A DNA stretch of 64,000 bases from Rhodamnia argentea (Eukaryota; Streptophyta; Magnoliopsida; Myrtales; Myrtaceae): contig NC_063155.1 in NCBI RefSeq assembly GCF_020921035.1, positions 18,309,311 through 18,373,310 on the forward strand, read 5' to 3'. Both the position numbers and the translations under genes were made by a program. Every line of letters begins with the position of its first letter. Position 1 is the first letter of the stretch. Positions 1 to 12,077 of the stretch are shown here, piece by piece. A model generated the notes under the pieces. That model saw nothing but the letters and a program-made list of their open reading frames with translations, ran no database searches and was not told the origin of the DNA.

Positions 1-200
1 TAGCTTTCTTTTTGAAACTCTTGAGGGGGCGAATTTGACAAACATTTGCCAAACTCAAGGTACGGTAGTTGGCCGTCAAACAATGAACGGGGGCAATTGC
101 CTCCACATCACATGGCACGGATCCGTCCCTATCACAAAAGCTTATGCGAATCGGAGTATCATGAAAAAGGATGCCCCTTTTTTTCTTTCTATATGTCAAA

Positions 201-588
201 GTTCGACATGGTCCTACCACTACATAAATCGACCGCATTTAACGGGGTCCTACTGCTACATAAATCCGAGTAGACCCAAGTTGGTGGTACAACAGGGAAT
301 CGACGGTCCAATGCCGCCGTCAAAACCCGGACTTTATTGCACGTTTAGAACTCGATTGCACTCCGCTAGAACTAACTTTCATATCCCACCTCAAGTTCAA
401 CATGGTTCTACCACTACATAAATCGACCGCGTTTAACATGGTCCTACTGCTACATAAATCCGAGTAGACCCAAGTTGGCGGTACAAGAGGGAATTGACGG
501 TTCAATGCCGCCGTCAAAACCCAGACTTTATTGCACGTTTAGAACTCGATTGCACTCCACCAGAACTAACTTTCATATCCCACCTCAC
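201..588. repeat. Tandem direct duplication, two units of about 194 bp
   Basis: Two copies in head-to-tail order (201-394 and 395-588) share almost all bases, including the stretch with TAGAACTCGATTGCACTCC. Only scattered substitutions separate them, so the duplication is fairly young. Each unit also contains two shorter similar blocks around CTACATAAAT. No open frame spans both units consistently. It may be part of a longer repeat that continues to the left of the window. Confidence 0.85.
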
Positions 589-984
589 GTGGCGTAATTT
601 GGAATTGATGAAATTGAAGCATAACTTCTAAGTAACATCCGTATTCTCATAACAATAAAAGTGAAATATATTGAAAAAATTTTGTGAAAATTGTCAAAGG
701 AACAAGTAATCGGGGAATTTGACTGAGATTTGAAGCCTTGCATGTTTGCAGAGCAATCGCCATTGGCATGGCAATTTGCCAGTATCCAACAAAGATGACC
801 AGAGGAAGGTGAAATCAATCACTGTAAAAGGTTGGACAAATTGCAAGGAAATCTCTCTATTTTTCTCCCCACTTGATATTGCAATTTTTGCCGTAATCAG
901 GCACAGAAAAGAGTCGATCATACAAAAAGCCTCTCGGCAGCCTGACTCCAATGCCTTTTGTGGTTGGCAACAACAAAGTACAAG
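589..984. other. Intergenic stretch, likely 3' UTR of the sugar transporter
   Basis: No supported gene. The part next to 985 is probably the 3' untranslated region of the minus-strand sugar transporter. I see no convincing polyadenylation signal to place its end. Confidence 0.4.
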
Positions 985-3900
985 TCATTGCAGAAAATGG
1001 GCAAGTGATGCTTGCAATTCTTCCAGTGCCCGCCCCTTGGTCTCCAGCACTAGCTTCGCCGTGAATAAGATGGTCAAACCGCAAATGCACGCGAAGATCA
1101 AAAAGGTTCCTGAAAACAGCACAGCCAAGACATAGACCTGTTAGTACATACGCCCGACATAAGAACTAGTGCAGTTCATGTATTCAGGCTCCAGAGAAGC
1201 ATAGCCAGTGAAAACCACAGGACAAGAATGAAAAAAAGAGGAGGATTAATCACCGGGAGCGCTCCATTCGAACACAAAGTTAAAACTGTAGCTGACGATC
1301 CAAGAACAGGACCAATTGGAGAAGGTCACCAGGCTTCCAGCTGACCCTTTAACATTCACTGGGAATACCTATCAAGAACATGTCCACCGGAATAAACAGG
1401 TTTCTATTCCTATATACGGTCTTGAAGTAGAGACAACAGAGTGCAATGTTAGACTGAAGGTATCTATTTACCTCGGACATTATGACCCACGGTAACCCTG
1501 CCATGCCAAGTGAGTAAGCTACGGAATACACCTAATTGCAATAATCATCTGTCAGCAACTTCAATACAACTAGCCCTGGAAACACGGTTGAGGACTTAGA
1601 AGCAGCAATATTATTATGAGTAACTATCTAACTATTGCTTCCATGCCAGAAGAAAACTTGGTCAAATGTTTTTCCTTTTTTTGTCCCCATCTTATCCTAG
1701 ATAAATTGAGCAATGAGCGTACAAAGAAATTCATTTGCCATAAACATTCTAAAAATAAAGAAAAACTACTAGGCGCAAAATCCTTTTTTCCTTTTGCCAA
1801 AGTGTAATCTCCAATTTATTATTGCCTGGTAAAGTAGGATTGAGACGCGACTCGTTATGCGCTCAACCATAAGAGATAACCGTATAAGAGTTGAAAAACA
1901 AGAAAGCAGAAAATGTTTATTACCCAGACTTACCATAATGCATACGTACACCAAAATAGGAGTGACTTCTGTCCAATACTCCAGGTCCTGGTTTCACATG
2001 AAGGTATTTAAAAAGAAAAGTTCAGTCCACTTTAGAGATTAAGAAGAATGAGTAGGATTAGTTAGTGTTTGAATACCTGCATGAAGAATGATAATCCTAG
2101 AACAAAGCAACTCAAGCTCATTCCAGCTGAAGAAACCTGTAAATGAAGAGCAGATTTGTTGATGCGTGTGAGCAACTTAATTTAGGACATTCCGTCGATA
2201 TGCATTGGTTTCGTCACCATCAAAAGAGGTCTTCTTCCAGCTTTATCTGTCAAGATTACGCTGAGAGCGGTTGCCGGGATCTGCAAAACAGGTGAGGAAT
2301 CTTGAATATTCGAACAATAAAATTCGTCGTCCAGCCAAATTCTCGATAGTCTATTACCTGGATAATAGCCATGCTTCGGGTACCAAAGCTGCTTGAAAAG
2401 CCTGTCAAGATGATAAGTCGAGATTACCAAGTCTTAGTTCCCTATGATTAACTAACAAATTTATAGCATGTTTTTTACCAGCTGACTCGAATATAGAGCT
2501 CGCATAGTAGGCAAATGCATTCGCCCCTCCAAATTGTTGAAGGATCATCAATCCGGCTCCTATCTAAGCTTTGAAAATTTAGGAAATAGGAAAATGAAAA
2601 CGGAGCAAAAAATAGCAAGCAATTCAAATATTTTGGAGGGAAGGCTTACTATGAGGGAATGAGCATATCTTCGTTGAAACAAATCAAGAATTCTGGACTT
2701 CGATTCCCGTTCAAAGGTTTCTGTATAGTCCTGTAAGACAATATGAATTGAAACTCTAACAATTAAAAGGGAAAAGGGAAAACTTTCTCCTATCGGTATG
2801 TGAAACGGAGAAATTACTCTGATATCTGTTGCTTCCCGGGAAATGTCGACACTTTTGCCATGGAGTCTCTCCAATGTGGCTTCAAACTCCTTCTCTTGAC
2901 CGACTTTTACCTGTCAGTCAATAACTGCACAAATCATCTACCTTGCAATGGAAAATGCAGAGTCCTCACTCCAACATTCCTACAACATTAACTTGATTTT
3001 GTGATTTCAGAATTTTTAGATAATTACTGAACTCTTACAAAAATGATTACGCTAATTGTCTTTACATGGAAATTGTAATGCCTATACCTCTGGTCATTCT
3101 CAGTTCACCACTAGACTTCAATTTCAGTCATGACTCAAATTATTTATCGTAAAATAATGACTTCATTACCACTCTTCCCAGTTTCAGTCTAAAATATTAA
3201 CAAATTAATGTATTTGCGCATGAGAATATTCAAAATGATTCCATGTCTTGCGATACGTCGCGGTGGGCTACAAAATACTCAACATGGCATGCAGCATGCT
3301 ACTTGTGCTATTTAGATTGCCCCATCATCTAATTATCCAAGTTCCATTATGTCATGGTTATTCAACCACGAAATCATCACCATTGGATGAAGAATTTGGG
3401 CATAACACCGATGAAATCGTCAGCATCGAATGAAGCTACATAGAGCAAAGTGATGGCCACAATCGAAATTGAAGTTTCAAACAAGAACGATATAAATCAC
3501 AATATTACATGGCTCCTCATGAGTACCTGGTACACTCCATAAACAACTTACCAGCCATCTAGGAGACTCTGGTATAAAGAATAAACCGAAAATCTGAAGT
3601 ACACAGGGGATACAACCTGAAAATAAAATCATGGACAGTGACCTTATCATGTTTCCCAAGATAGATCTAACAAAACAAAGCAGAAGAGAACTGAGACAGT
3701 ACCTATCAAAGCCAAGATACGCCAGGAAACAATAGTTCCGACAAAGTAAATTAATGAAAAGCCACAGCATAACGAAAACTGCAACCAGATCCAGCAAAGG
3801 TTGATAGGCAATGCAGTGAGTCGACACCATTAACATTTTACAGTGGCACAAAATTTTCACCTGATTTAAAGCTGTGAATGCTCCCCGGATACTTTTGGGT

Positions 3901-5805
3901 GTTATTTCGGCAATGTACACGGGTACCTGTTTGGCAACAATATTACGACCAACATCTTCTAGAAATTAGTTGGGGTAAGGAATCTGAATGTTTCTGCATT
4001 TACCACGTAACATACAATCCCAATGCCAACTCCATTTAACAGTCTTCCAATATCGAGCCACCAAGCATTCTGCAAGGTGAGATGAAATACACGATTAACT
4101 GCTTCAAAGCCTTTCCGGAGAATAGACAACTCAGAAAAGTAGAATACGATTGAAGTTTTGCAGATCAAGTCATTGACAATCTATGAAGCAAAATTCTGAA
4201 GCGGCAATTAGACAAAGCACGAACCTTGGAAAATGCTATAGAAAGCCATCCTGCAGCAGCAAATATTTGTGAAATCCCCATTGTCTGCGTCACATCGTAT
4301 CAATTAAGAATTCTGTAAGATTTTTTTCAGGTTCTTCGTTAAACATATATGATTTTCAAATTCACGAATAGCTGGAAAGGCTAGAGGATGACTTACACGT
4401 CTGCGACCCATCATATCTGTGATCCGCCCATTAAGTAAAGCTGCTATTAACCCTCCTATTGTCAATATAGAACCAAAAACTGAATACTGCAAGATGAGTA
4501 ATCGGGAATATTAATATTAGAGAACCCAGATCATGACTGAAAATTTCCCTAATTCCAAAAGTGTCAGAGATAAAGAAGTCAAATGAAATTCGCAATGATA
4601 ATATCAGAGGTTCTGCACAGAATCTACTGAACAAGGAATTGGCTGAAACTGGCCAGAATCGATCATACTTGCTAGCAATGCACTGAGCACATCTTATATC
4701 TCAGTTCCTGACAACGAAATTTATCTTAAGATGCGCAATTCCCAGCATTTTCCCTTGAATAACAGAACTACCCAGGGCTGAGAGATTATAATGTTGTAGC
4801 CATGTAGCAGGTATGCTTGATAGGACTCACCGCTGCCGTGGAGAGCCCCAGGTCCTCCATTATGCCCGACTCGGCGGGTGATGAATAACCAGACTGCATT
4901 ATGGAAATATGCCACTAGTTATGGTAACCTATTCTTGGTGGAGAGTAATCTCATGAGAAACTACACAGCCTGAACAGAGCAGTCGCCTGGGAGATCACAT
5001 TACAGAGGCAAAACAAAAAATAGCATAAAAGATTACATTACCCGAAAATTTGGTTTTTCAGAAGTGTCTTTCCTCAAAAATGCAATCCAACTAGTGAAAT
5101 GTGATAATTTCATGTCTCTTTGCGAAATTGAGTTTCCATAACAAACGTAATTGATCATGAAGGAGCAAGTTGACATTTTTATTCTTAAAACAATCCAGGT
5201 CAGCCTAATATCTTGTGTCTATTAAGCCATGTGATCCACAAAATGCCAGCGGTGCTTCTGCAACATTATCATCTAACTTCCGCTAAAAAAGAAAGAAAGA
5301 AAAAGCAATCAGACAGTCAACAAGAATTGCAGGTATAGATCTTCCTCGTTGCAACACCGTGCCAATGCCAAAACAAAAATCACCATCTTGAATGAAAATG
5401 AAAGTTTGACCAATCACACGAGCAAAAAGACAAACATTGACCGAGCAATTTGTTTCTTCCTCTTGCGAACCATTCACTTGAATTTGAAAGAACCTGTGAC
5501 AGAAATGCAAAGAAGAAGGAAAAAAAAAGGGAAAGCAAGACTGCTCGACAGAAAATAGAGCCGGGTTCTCAGTGATCGAACCACATGCAAGCAATTCACG
5601 AGAAGTTTGATGCAATAGCACTCACAGCACACCCAGTGACAAAAGACCCGCAAACGGCGACGAGCGTGCTGAAAACGACGAGAGGCGTGACCGAGGGATC
5701 ACTCGAAGACATGGAGTCGCCGCCATGGTTGCCGTAGCCAGGGACATGTTTGAGAAGCAGAGAGCTTGTTGGCAACCCATCTTCTTCTGGGCTCTCTCTC
5801 CCCAT
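985..5805 (-). CDS. ERD6-like sugar transporter (MFS monosaccharide transporter)
   Basis: Proton-coupled sugar carrier of the ERD6-like family; relatives mostly sit in the vacuolar membrane and export hexoses. Eighteen exons join in frame to 481 residues, the usual family length: 5626-5805, 4831-4893, 4397-4486, 4225-4284, 4004-4069, 3861-3926, 3703-3778, 3552-3616, 2818-2910, 2650-2730, 2479-2563, 2358-2401, 2218-2280, 2077-2136, 1934-1987, 1472-1531, 1254-1368, 985-1109. Hallmarks seen: MGRRR after TM2 (107-111), [22 protein letters not shown] (216-222), [15 protein letters not shown] (335-340) and ETKGR (463-467). The usual PETKGR reads LETKGR here (Leu462). All introns look GT-AG. The start at 5805 is the first Met; the N-terminus is short and hydrophilic as in relatives. 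No stop or frameshift was found, so the gene looks functional. The exact paralogue within the family cannot be told. Confidence 0.93.
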
Positions 5806-5887
5806 GTTTCCTTTCTTATCATAAAGCTCTCGTGGAGAGCAGCAAGATTTGCCAAAAATGGAGGTGGCAAGAATCAGCTGCGACTAC

Positions 5888-5897
5888 TTATAAAGTT
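5888..5897 (-). promoter_or_regulatory. TATA-like box of the sugar transporter gene
   Basis: On the minus strand the sequence reads CTTTATAAGT, about 85 bp before the start codon at 5805. That leaves room for a 5' UTR of roughly 55 nt. This is inference from position only. Confidence 0.4.
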
Positions 5898-5903
5898 CAG
5901 TGT

Positions 5904-5907
<4 letters not shown>

Positions 5908-5942
<35 letters not shown>
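5908..5942. repeat. (GA)17 microsatellite
   Basis: A perfect GA run lies directly upstream of the TATA-like box of the sugar transporter (a CT run in the gene's sense). Such pyrimidine tracts are common in plant core promoters. Length is likely polymorphic. Confidence 0.9.
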
Positions 5943-5947
<5 letters not shown>

Positions 5948-7150
5948 GATATGGAGTTCAAAGAAATGGACTTTCAGGTGGGCGACAGTAGCACAGGGAC
6001 GGCTGCATGGGAAGTTTTCGAGCCCGCATATATGCTTATTTAGTTTTGTCCTCTATTCATGTCGTCTTTATTCTTTGCGTGAGCATGTGGATCGCTTCGC
6101 TCTTTGTTGTCTATTCTTTTCTTCCAGACTTGAATTAACTATCCGGTCATTTCGGAATAAGGAACATAGATCAAAACCCCTCGACCGAGGCCGATCCGGG
6201 CCACCAACCTCAGATCAACCCAAACCCAACGCCGAGCAGGAGATTCGAGGCTCGGGGTTCAATTCCAGTCTCAGCGGCTTCGCCAGTCATCCTCGTCAAA
6301 AACAATGATGTAGTCTTACAACTATGTAGGTTTAGCTGATTGAATTAGGTAAGTCCTACCAAAATGGAAAAGAGAGATTTAGGCATGCATGTTTCACCAC
6401 TCGAGGGTCTAAAGACGAAAGAATCTATGAATCCTTGACTCCCATTTTACCTTAATTATTGATTTTCGCTTTATCGGGTCAGCGTGTTACGGTTTCATCG
6501 TCCCATTTTGTCTGAATTCTAATGGAGTTGGTGGAGAGGATGAAAGCAACAAGTGAAAAAGAAGGAGAAGGAAAGACGGATTACTGATAACGAGGTTACA
6601 GACCTAACCATTGGGAAACAGACGATCCTGAAATGCAGTTACCACACGGAAAGATGTCCGCATGGAATTGTCGGTCAACTCGGCTACTTAGGCTAAGGAT
6701 CGTTGGCCCTCAAAGGAATGAATAAAAGAAACAAGTGGGATCTGGCCTAGGTGTAAGATGGGCGTTGACTGTCGGACGAGGTTCCATGTCGGAACCTTAG
6801 AACGTGCGAATCGTGTGGAATCGATTGAAGAGAGAGGGGAAGAGAGTACGGCTTCGAGGTCGTATGCTTCGGGACAGCGATAGTGAAAGGATGACGTCCT
6901 CGCATCTCGAGAAGAAATCAAACAAGGCCTTCTGTCGCTGAAATTCATGTGTGCTTTTGCTAGATTTAGAGAAGCGCGCCGTGCATATCAAACAGAGATT
7001 GCGCTACAATAAAACGGCAGGTGACTCACCTAATCCAATCAAAATCTTGGATCGCCGACCTAAACGACGCTAAGTAACTAATAAGCTTCGGCAATTGATG
7101 AGCAAGATTGAGGTCTTATCACTGACGTGACCTCCTACTAAGCTAGTATT
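5943..7150. other. Intergenic, no supported gene
   Basis: Short open frames (the longest is 86 codons) have no family signature and no matching splice sites. I see no transposon ends. It may hold distal promoter sequence of the transporter. Confidence 0.5.
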
Positions 7151-7658
7151 GCCTGTATGGTAACACTCCTTGAAAAGTATTTCTGTTCCGAAAGTATTCT
7201 CAAAACACTTTCGAAATAGAAACGCGTATGGTTGAAAAATGTTCTAAAAGTGTTCCGGGGAACACTTTTGAAAAAAGAAACACTTTTGAAGCAAAAAAAA
7301 AGAAACAAAAAAAAATTGTTTCTGAGTTTTGGAACACTTTTTAAAAATAACTCGAGGATGAGCTTGTGCAAGCCACTACCGCCCACCATCGTCGGCGAGA
7401 AGCTGAAGCGGCCGCCACTGCCTATCGCCGGCCGCCGCCCGCCGCCTGTCGTCGCCCCCCGTAGCCATCTGCCTGCCGCCACCACCGCCCGCCACCGGCC
7501 GCCGGTTGCAGATCCTTCCTTTTGATGAAAAAAATGTTTTTTTTTTGTACTTGTCAAACGCGTTTATATTCCCGAAAATCGTAGCCGCAAAACGTAAACA
7601 TAGAAAAATGTTTATGTTCCAAATATGTTCCCGGGAACGTAAACTATCATACGCAGCC
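7151..7658. mobile_element. MITE with imperfect inverted ends, PIF/Harbinger-like
   Basis: The left end GCCTGTATGGTAACAC matches the reverse complement of the right end (GGCTGCGTATGATAGTT) imperfectly. Internal sequence is AT-rich with repeated AACACTTTT motifs and a GC-rich core (about 7370-7510) of alternating CCGCC runs. No transposase is present. The ends resemble Tourist-type termini, but the target duplication is too short to prove the family. The GC-rich core gives open frames on both strands that are not genes. Confidence 0.55.
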
Positions 7659-8645
7659 TACATGTCCATGTCCATGTCCATGAAGAGATGGGTGGACTAG
7701 AGGACAAGCGGCTTGTCGAATTTTTTTTTTTTTTTTGGGTCGGAACTTTTTGAATTAATTCGAGGCAATTTTATACCAAGTTCTTTTTATATGCCCAAAA
7801 AGCATATTACAACAATGTGAGACGAAACGCAGAGTGAAAAAATGTGAGACGAAACACAGAGTCTCGATAATAAAACTGTGGATCGTTTACACGTGATGGG
7901 ATGGAAGACATGATAAGCATCTAATTCGCAAACCGTGTCTATTTCTCGCAGGATTCATTAGGAGTTAGACAAAGCATTTTATGAGATTGGAGCACATGCG
8001 CATGTATACCTAAGCAATGATGTTCTTGATACCTTAGCTTTGCGTAATATAATTAAGATTACACCTATTTATGATTCATCAACTGGCGATGTTTGGTGTA
8101 CTCGATCATGATCAAAGGTCAGCCGGTTACATTTGGTTAGTATCCATGATGATTTCGGACCCCGTAGACTTGAGTAGGGATTGGGCCGGGACAAACAATT
8201 GAAAATCCGAAACGTTGAATATCACGAAGCCCTGGCATTGGCATTGCTTCCACACTTTTCTTTATCTTAAAGGCGAGCGAGTGCGCAAACACTCTTTCCT
8301 AATAAATGATATTTGCCTTCATGCCATGAACCTTCGTCGCCTTAGGATAACTGACCATCTCAAGAATACAACTGTCAACGACAAGGTCGACAAAACAAAA
8401 TAGCCAACTCTTAATTACGAGTGCCGCCTCACTTTTGAATAATATAACTATCATTCTAGGACAACATGTCACGGGAACAATCTATGGCATGGAGGTTAAG
8501 TAATATGCCTCTTATATCCGATAGAACTGAAGTTTCATGGTACGAATCTCGAAACCGAATAGTCAAGATGGGTTACCCAATTTTTTACCTAGGAACCTAC
8601 GGCGGATCGCTCGGGTAGGTTCTTAACCCCGATGTCGGGATTGAC
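7659..8645. other. Intergenic, no supported gene
   Basis: Begins with a short CATGTC hexamer array (about 7660-7683) and a poly-T run. The remainder is unique AT-rich sequence with no gene signature. Confidence 0.5.
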
Positions 8646-9112
8646 GGGAAAATTATCAAAAGACGCTTAAACCAATTGTAATTGCACCAATACGATCCTG
8701 AAATTTTTTTTTTTTTTTTTTGGCCAATTGAATACTAAACCCGCTAGTCGACGCCGATGTTGTGGTAGTTTTTAATAATTTTAGAAATTTTAATTTTTTT
8801 TTCTTCTCCTTCTTCCTCCAATCGATCGCCGATCCGGCGACCAGCCACTAGCGAGGCTCGACCTCATGGACCCTCGCCTCTAACTAGTCACCGATTCGGT
8901 GATCGACTGGAGCAAGAAGGAGGAGGAAAATAAAAATGAAATGAAATAAATAAAAAGTTTAAAAAAATATTAAAATGATTTTAAAGTTGGCCAAATGAAC
9001 TGATTTGGCACAAACGCAAAATATTTAGGACTTAATTAGTTTTAAAAAAAAAAGATTGAGAACTGAATTGGCACAATTACAATAGATTTAACACTTTTTT
9101 GATAATTTTCCC
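8646..9112. mobile_element. Non-autonomous TIR element, MULE-like, 467 bp
   Basis: The left end GGGAAAATTATCAAAAG and the right end, reverse complemented, share 16 identical bases. The similarity continues inward for some 45 bp (ATTGTAATTG-CACCAA). The core contains GC-rich blocks around GGCGACCAG and GGCGAGG. No open reading frame is present. Flanking bases are only weakly duplicated (GATTGA on both sides), so the target duplication has decayed or the exact edge is off by a base. Confidence 0.7.
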
Positions 9113-9782
9113 CAAGATTGAGTGATTGTGATTACCAGTAGATGCTCCTGTCTAGGCCACCTAGATACTTAAGCCTAATTAGATCCATTTGCTTCGGTGC
9201 AAAGAATTACATAAGTAAATACTAAAATACTTAACGGTGATGAAACGGTGCGTTGGGTTCGCAGTCAAGTGGCTGCAGCCTTGTAGAAGCCTCCAATAAT
9301 TACTTGCACGCAATCCACTTGCGTTCCTTGACCTTGGAGTCATTGGAGCCGTAAATCCAATCCCTACGGCCTTTGCCCTCTCCACACAACAAGAAGCAAA
9401 ACCTCCAATTGGCGGACCAGTGTTCTGGCCTCATGTTGGACCATGTTGTAGATATTGATGTCCAGGATTAATTATGAAATGGTTTAACGTTTATAGAATT
9501 GATTATAAGTGTCGACACCAAAAAATGACCAACTCCTAGGTACTAAGTTCGGAAAGATCAGAGCGAAGTCGAGTCAAGATAGAATTCGCCAGTCGACAAG
9601 CTAATCGGCGAACTACAAGCTTGTCGGCAATGCGGGAAATTGATAGCGTGGTGTGAAAAGTTGTTGACACGAGCCTTCATTAGAGCTTCAGAGAAAGTTG
9701 ATTGACGGAGTCGTTGACGTTAAACGATCTTAGATATTGGTTAAGTGCCGAGGCAATGATATTAATGAACAGGGAGAAAGTG
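9113..9782. other. Intergenic, no supported gene
   Basis: A minus-strand frame at 9179-9385 has a faint zinc-finger-transposase flavour but is broken and too short to call. Nothing else is recognisable. Confidence 0.4.
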
Positions 9783-10223
9783 GGGAACGGTAACAAAAAA
9801 AGGCTTCCACATATTGCATTTATGTTAATTCAGTCCTAAACTTTTTCCATTTGCGCCAATTGATTCCATCCTGTCAATATTGGCCGAAAATCACTAATGT
9901 GGATCCTTCCGTCCTATGTGACGTGACCGACGCCGGCGTGGATTTTTGTTATTTAGAAACATGTATTTTAATTATTTTTTTCTTTTTCCTGGCCGACGAC
10001 CCTCACCTGCCGCTGGATAAAGGGCCCAATGCCCTCGCTAGTCGCTAACGAGGCCCTCTAGCGGGCCAGTAAACCATCGCTAGCTATTTCGGATCATAAT
10101 TGGCCGGACTAACTCAATTGGCACAAATGTAAAAGGCTTAGCACTAAATTAACACGATCAAAGAGTTTATGATCGAATTGGTACCAACACAATAGATTTA
10201 TGACTTTTTTTATACTTTTCAAA
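9783..10223. mobile_element. Non-autonomous TIR element, same style as the 8646 element
   Basis: Left and right arms are imperfect inverted repeats: GGTAACAAAAAAAGGC against the reverse-complemented AGTATAAAAAAAGTC, followed by a shared ATTGCATTT/ATTGTGTTG and AATTCAG/AATTCGA series. Flanks read GAGAAAGTG (left) and ACGAAAGTG (right), a 9-bp pair with 7 matches, as expected of an old MULE-type target duplication. The core has the same GC-rich type of block (GCCGACGACCCTCACC). Edges are good to a base or two. Confidence 0.65.
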
Positions 10224-10743
10224 ACGAAAGTGTGCTAACACGTCTGTTGAATACAGAGACGGTGGATCAACACAAGCGTATAATTGCTAAGTGGCCGAAC
10301 TAATATTCTCAAGATTTGTAACTTCTAAATGATCGATGCTAAATAATAGGAGATCCCGTGTATATGTTGTAACATCTGATCAATAACCGAAACTAGGGTT
10401 AGGAAGTTATTGATAGATTCAAAATCAATAACTTCATTAGGTAACCATGTAAATACCCATATCCTTCTCTTCGCAAATTTAAGTTTATTTTTAATTTTCA
10501 ACAAATTTACCTTTCCTTCATTTTAATTTCGAATCATTTACTTTCACACACAAAATCATAGATTCAATTCGATCAATTCCTTTTAAGAAGAATTTTCGCT
10601 TTCTAGATGAAACAATAATTAATATATGAAAAGCCGGTGATTGAGCAATACAAATTTTATCTTTTTTGGTGAAATATAAAATTTACTTAACTGATTTCTT
10701 GATTCGTGTAGGGCATTCGCTAACATAATTATCATTAATTTAA
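10224..10743. other. Intergenic, no supported gene
   Basis: AT-rich sequence between two transposons. No open frame or repeat end is recognisable. Confidence 0.5.
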
Positions 10744-11180
10744 GGGAAAAAATTCTAAAGAAGGGCATAAAGTGCTCTTATTCTCAATTAAACGTCTTAA
10801 ATGGATTTTATTTCAAATAAGAGCCCGAAGTGTCTCATTGTTTCAAAGAATGACTAACTAGCCCGAGGGCAAGGGTCGCCCTCGCTCGACGTCATTGAGG
10901 GAGGCCCCCGCCCAAGGCCGGCGATGGCCCCGCAGGGGAGAGGAAAAAGAAAAAGGAAAAAGAATAGGGAAAAAAAAAGGAAAGGAAAACAAAAAAGAAA
11001 AGGAGTAACAAAAATTAAAAAATTAAAAGAAAAAAATTCCCTTCGGTCAAATCCTTGTTTGAAACAACGAAGGTACTTCAAGTTCTTATTTAAAATAAGA
11101 ACTTTATTTAAAATAAGATTCACTTCAAGTTTTTATTTGAGAAAATGATGATACTTCATGCCCTTATTTGAAATCTTCAC
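10744..11180. mobile_element. Small MULE-type element with perfect 9-bp target duplication
   Basis: Flanked by an exact TTAATTTAA on both sides (10735-10743 and 11181-11189). Long inverted arms (over 100 bp) contain the same phrases, such as AAGGGCATAAAG and TTTCAAATAAGAG. The right arm carries ATCATCATTTTCTCAAATAA in inverse, identical to the arm of the Pack-MULE at 57975-59295, so the two belong to one family. The core has a GC-rich gene-like scrap followed by a purine run. No transposase, so it depends on an autonomous relative elsewhere. Confidence 0.85.
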
Positions 11181-11189
11181 TTAATTTAA

Positions 11190-11613
11190 AAGCCCCCCAA
11201 GTTTCTACTTGGGGAAGAAGAATACTAAAAATGAGCATCATCATGTAAACACGTTTTTCTTCTATTATTAAAGGTAAACTGTTCTTGCTTCTTCTTCTTC
11301 TTCTTTAATGTGCAGGACTTTTGCGGAAAGCTAGCAAAACTGGCCTCTTGGGCCGCCCTGAGTATAGATGATAACGTCAAGTAAGAATGCTGCCAAATTA
11401 AATTCAATCGGAGTAGTAGATATAAGAACAAGACAGGTAAAACTTACAAACGAGAAAACGAAAAGAAATACTTTTTTCCATTTTTATAGAATTCATGTTC
11501 GAAATTGATCGAGATTAGTCAGTCATGTAGAATACTAAATGTTTTTATATCTGTGATCATTATCATAATTATTATCCTATTTGGACACGTTATGAATTTC
11601 GTATATATTAACG
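11190..11613. other. Intergenic, no supported gene
   Basis: AT-rich with a CTT microsatellite-like stretch near 11289. No gene signature. Confidence 0.5.
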
Positions 11614-11622
11614 TTTATGTTT

Positions 11623-12077
11623 GGGTTAATACTACGAAAAATCTCAAACCGATACACCTGTGATAAATTTAGTACATTTGTGTTAAATTTATCCTCTATT
11701 AATCTCCGTTAAATTGAGTTAATACCATGAAAAAATTCCCAAACTAATATGCCTGTGACAAACAAAGAGAAAAAATCTCAAATGGGTACACCCGCTAATT
11801 GCCACTTCTCATCTAACTCAGCAATTTGATGGTAAAATATAATGAAAATTAACGAATGGTAAATTTGTCACAAATGTACTAGTGTGGAGTAAATTTGTGA
11901 GAGATGTACCAATTTAGAGTAAATTTATCACAAATGTACCAATTTAAGTCTTTGGTGGTCCAAAAAAATAGTTTGGGGTAACTTCAAATCACATATGTAC
12001 CAGTTTTGAATTTTTTGTGGTAAAAAAAATAGTTTGAAGCAAATGATCATGTGTGGAATTTTTTGTGATATTAACCC
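11623..12077. mobile_element. 455-bp TIR element with 9-bp target duplication
   Basis: Ends are inverted repeats: GGGTTAATACTACGAAAAAT at the left and GGGTTAATATCACAAAAAAT when the right end is reverse complemented. Flanks read TTTATGTTT (11614-11622) and TTTAAGTTT (12078-12086), 8 of 9 identical. The interior is built from repeated phrases like AAATTTGTCACAAATGTACC. A diverged fragment of the same family lies near 36530. Nine-base duplications point to the MULE superfamily; no transposase is present. Confidence 0.8.

Noticed and set aside
7138..7557. 139-codon minus-strand and 97-codon plus-strand frames near 7.3 kb
   Set aside because: Both are products of the GC-rich core and A-rich arms of a MITE.
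9179..9385. Minus-strand frame with a faint BED zinc-finger look
   Set aside because: The Cys and His pattern needs a frame change to fit and the piece is under 70 codons. Too weak to call a transposase relic.
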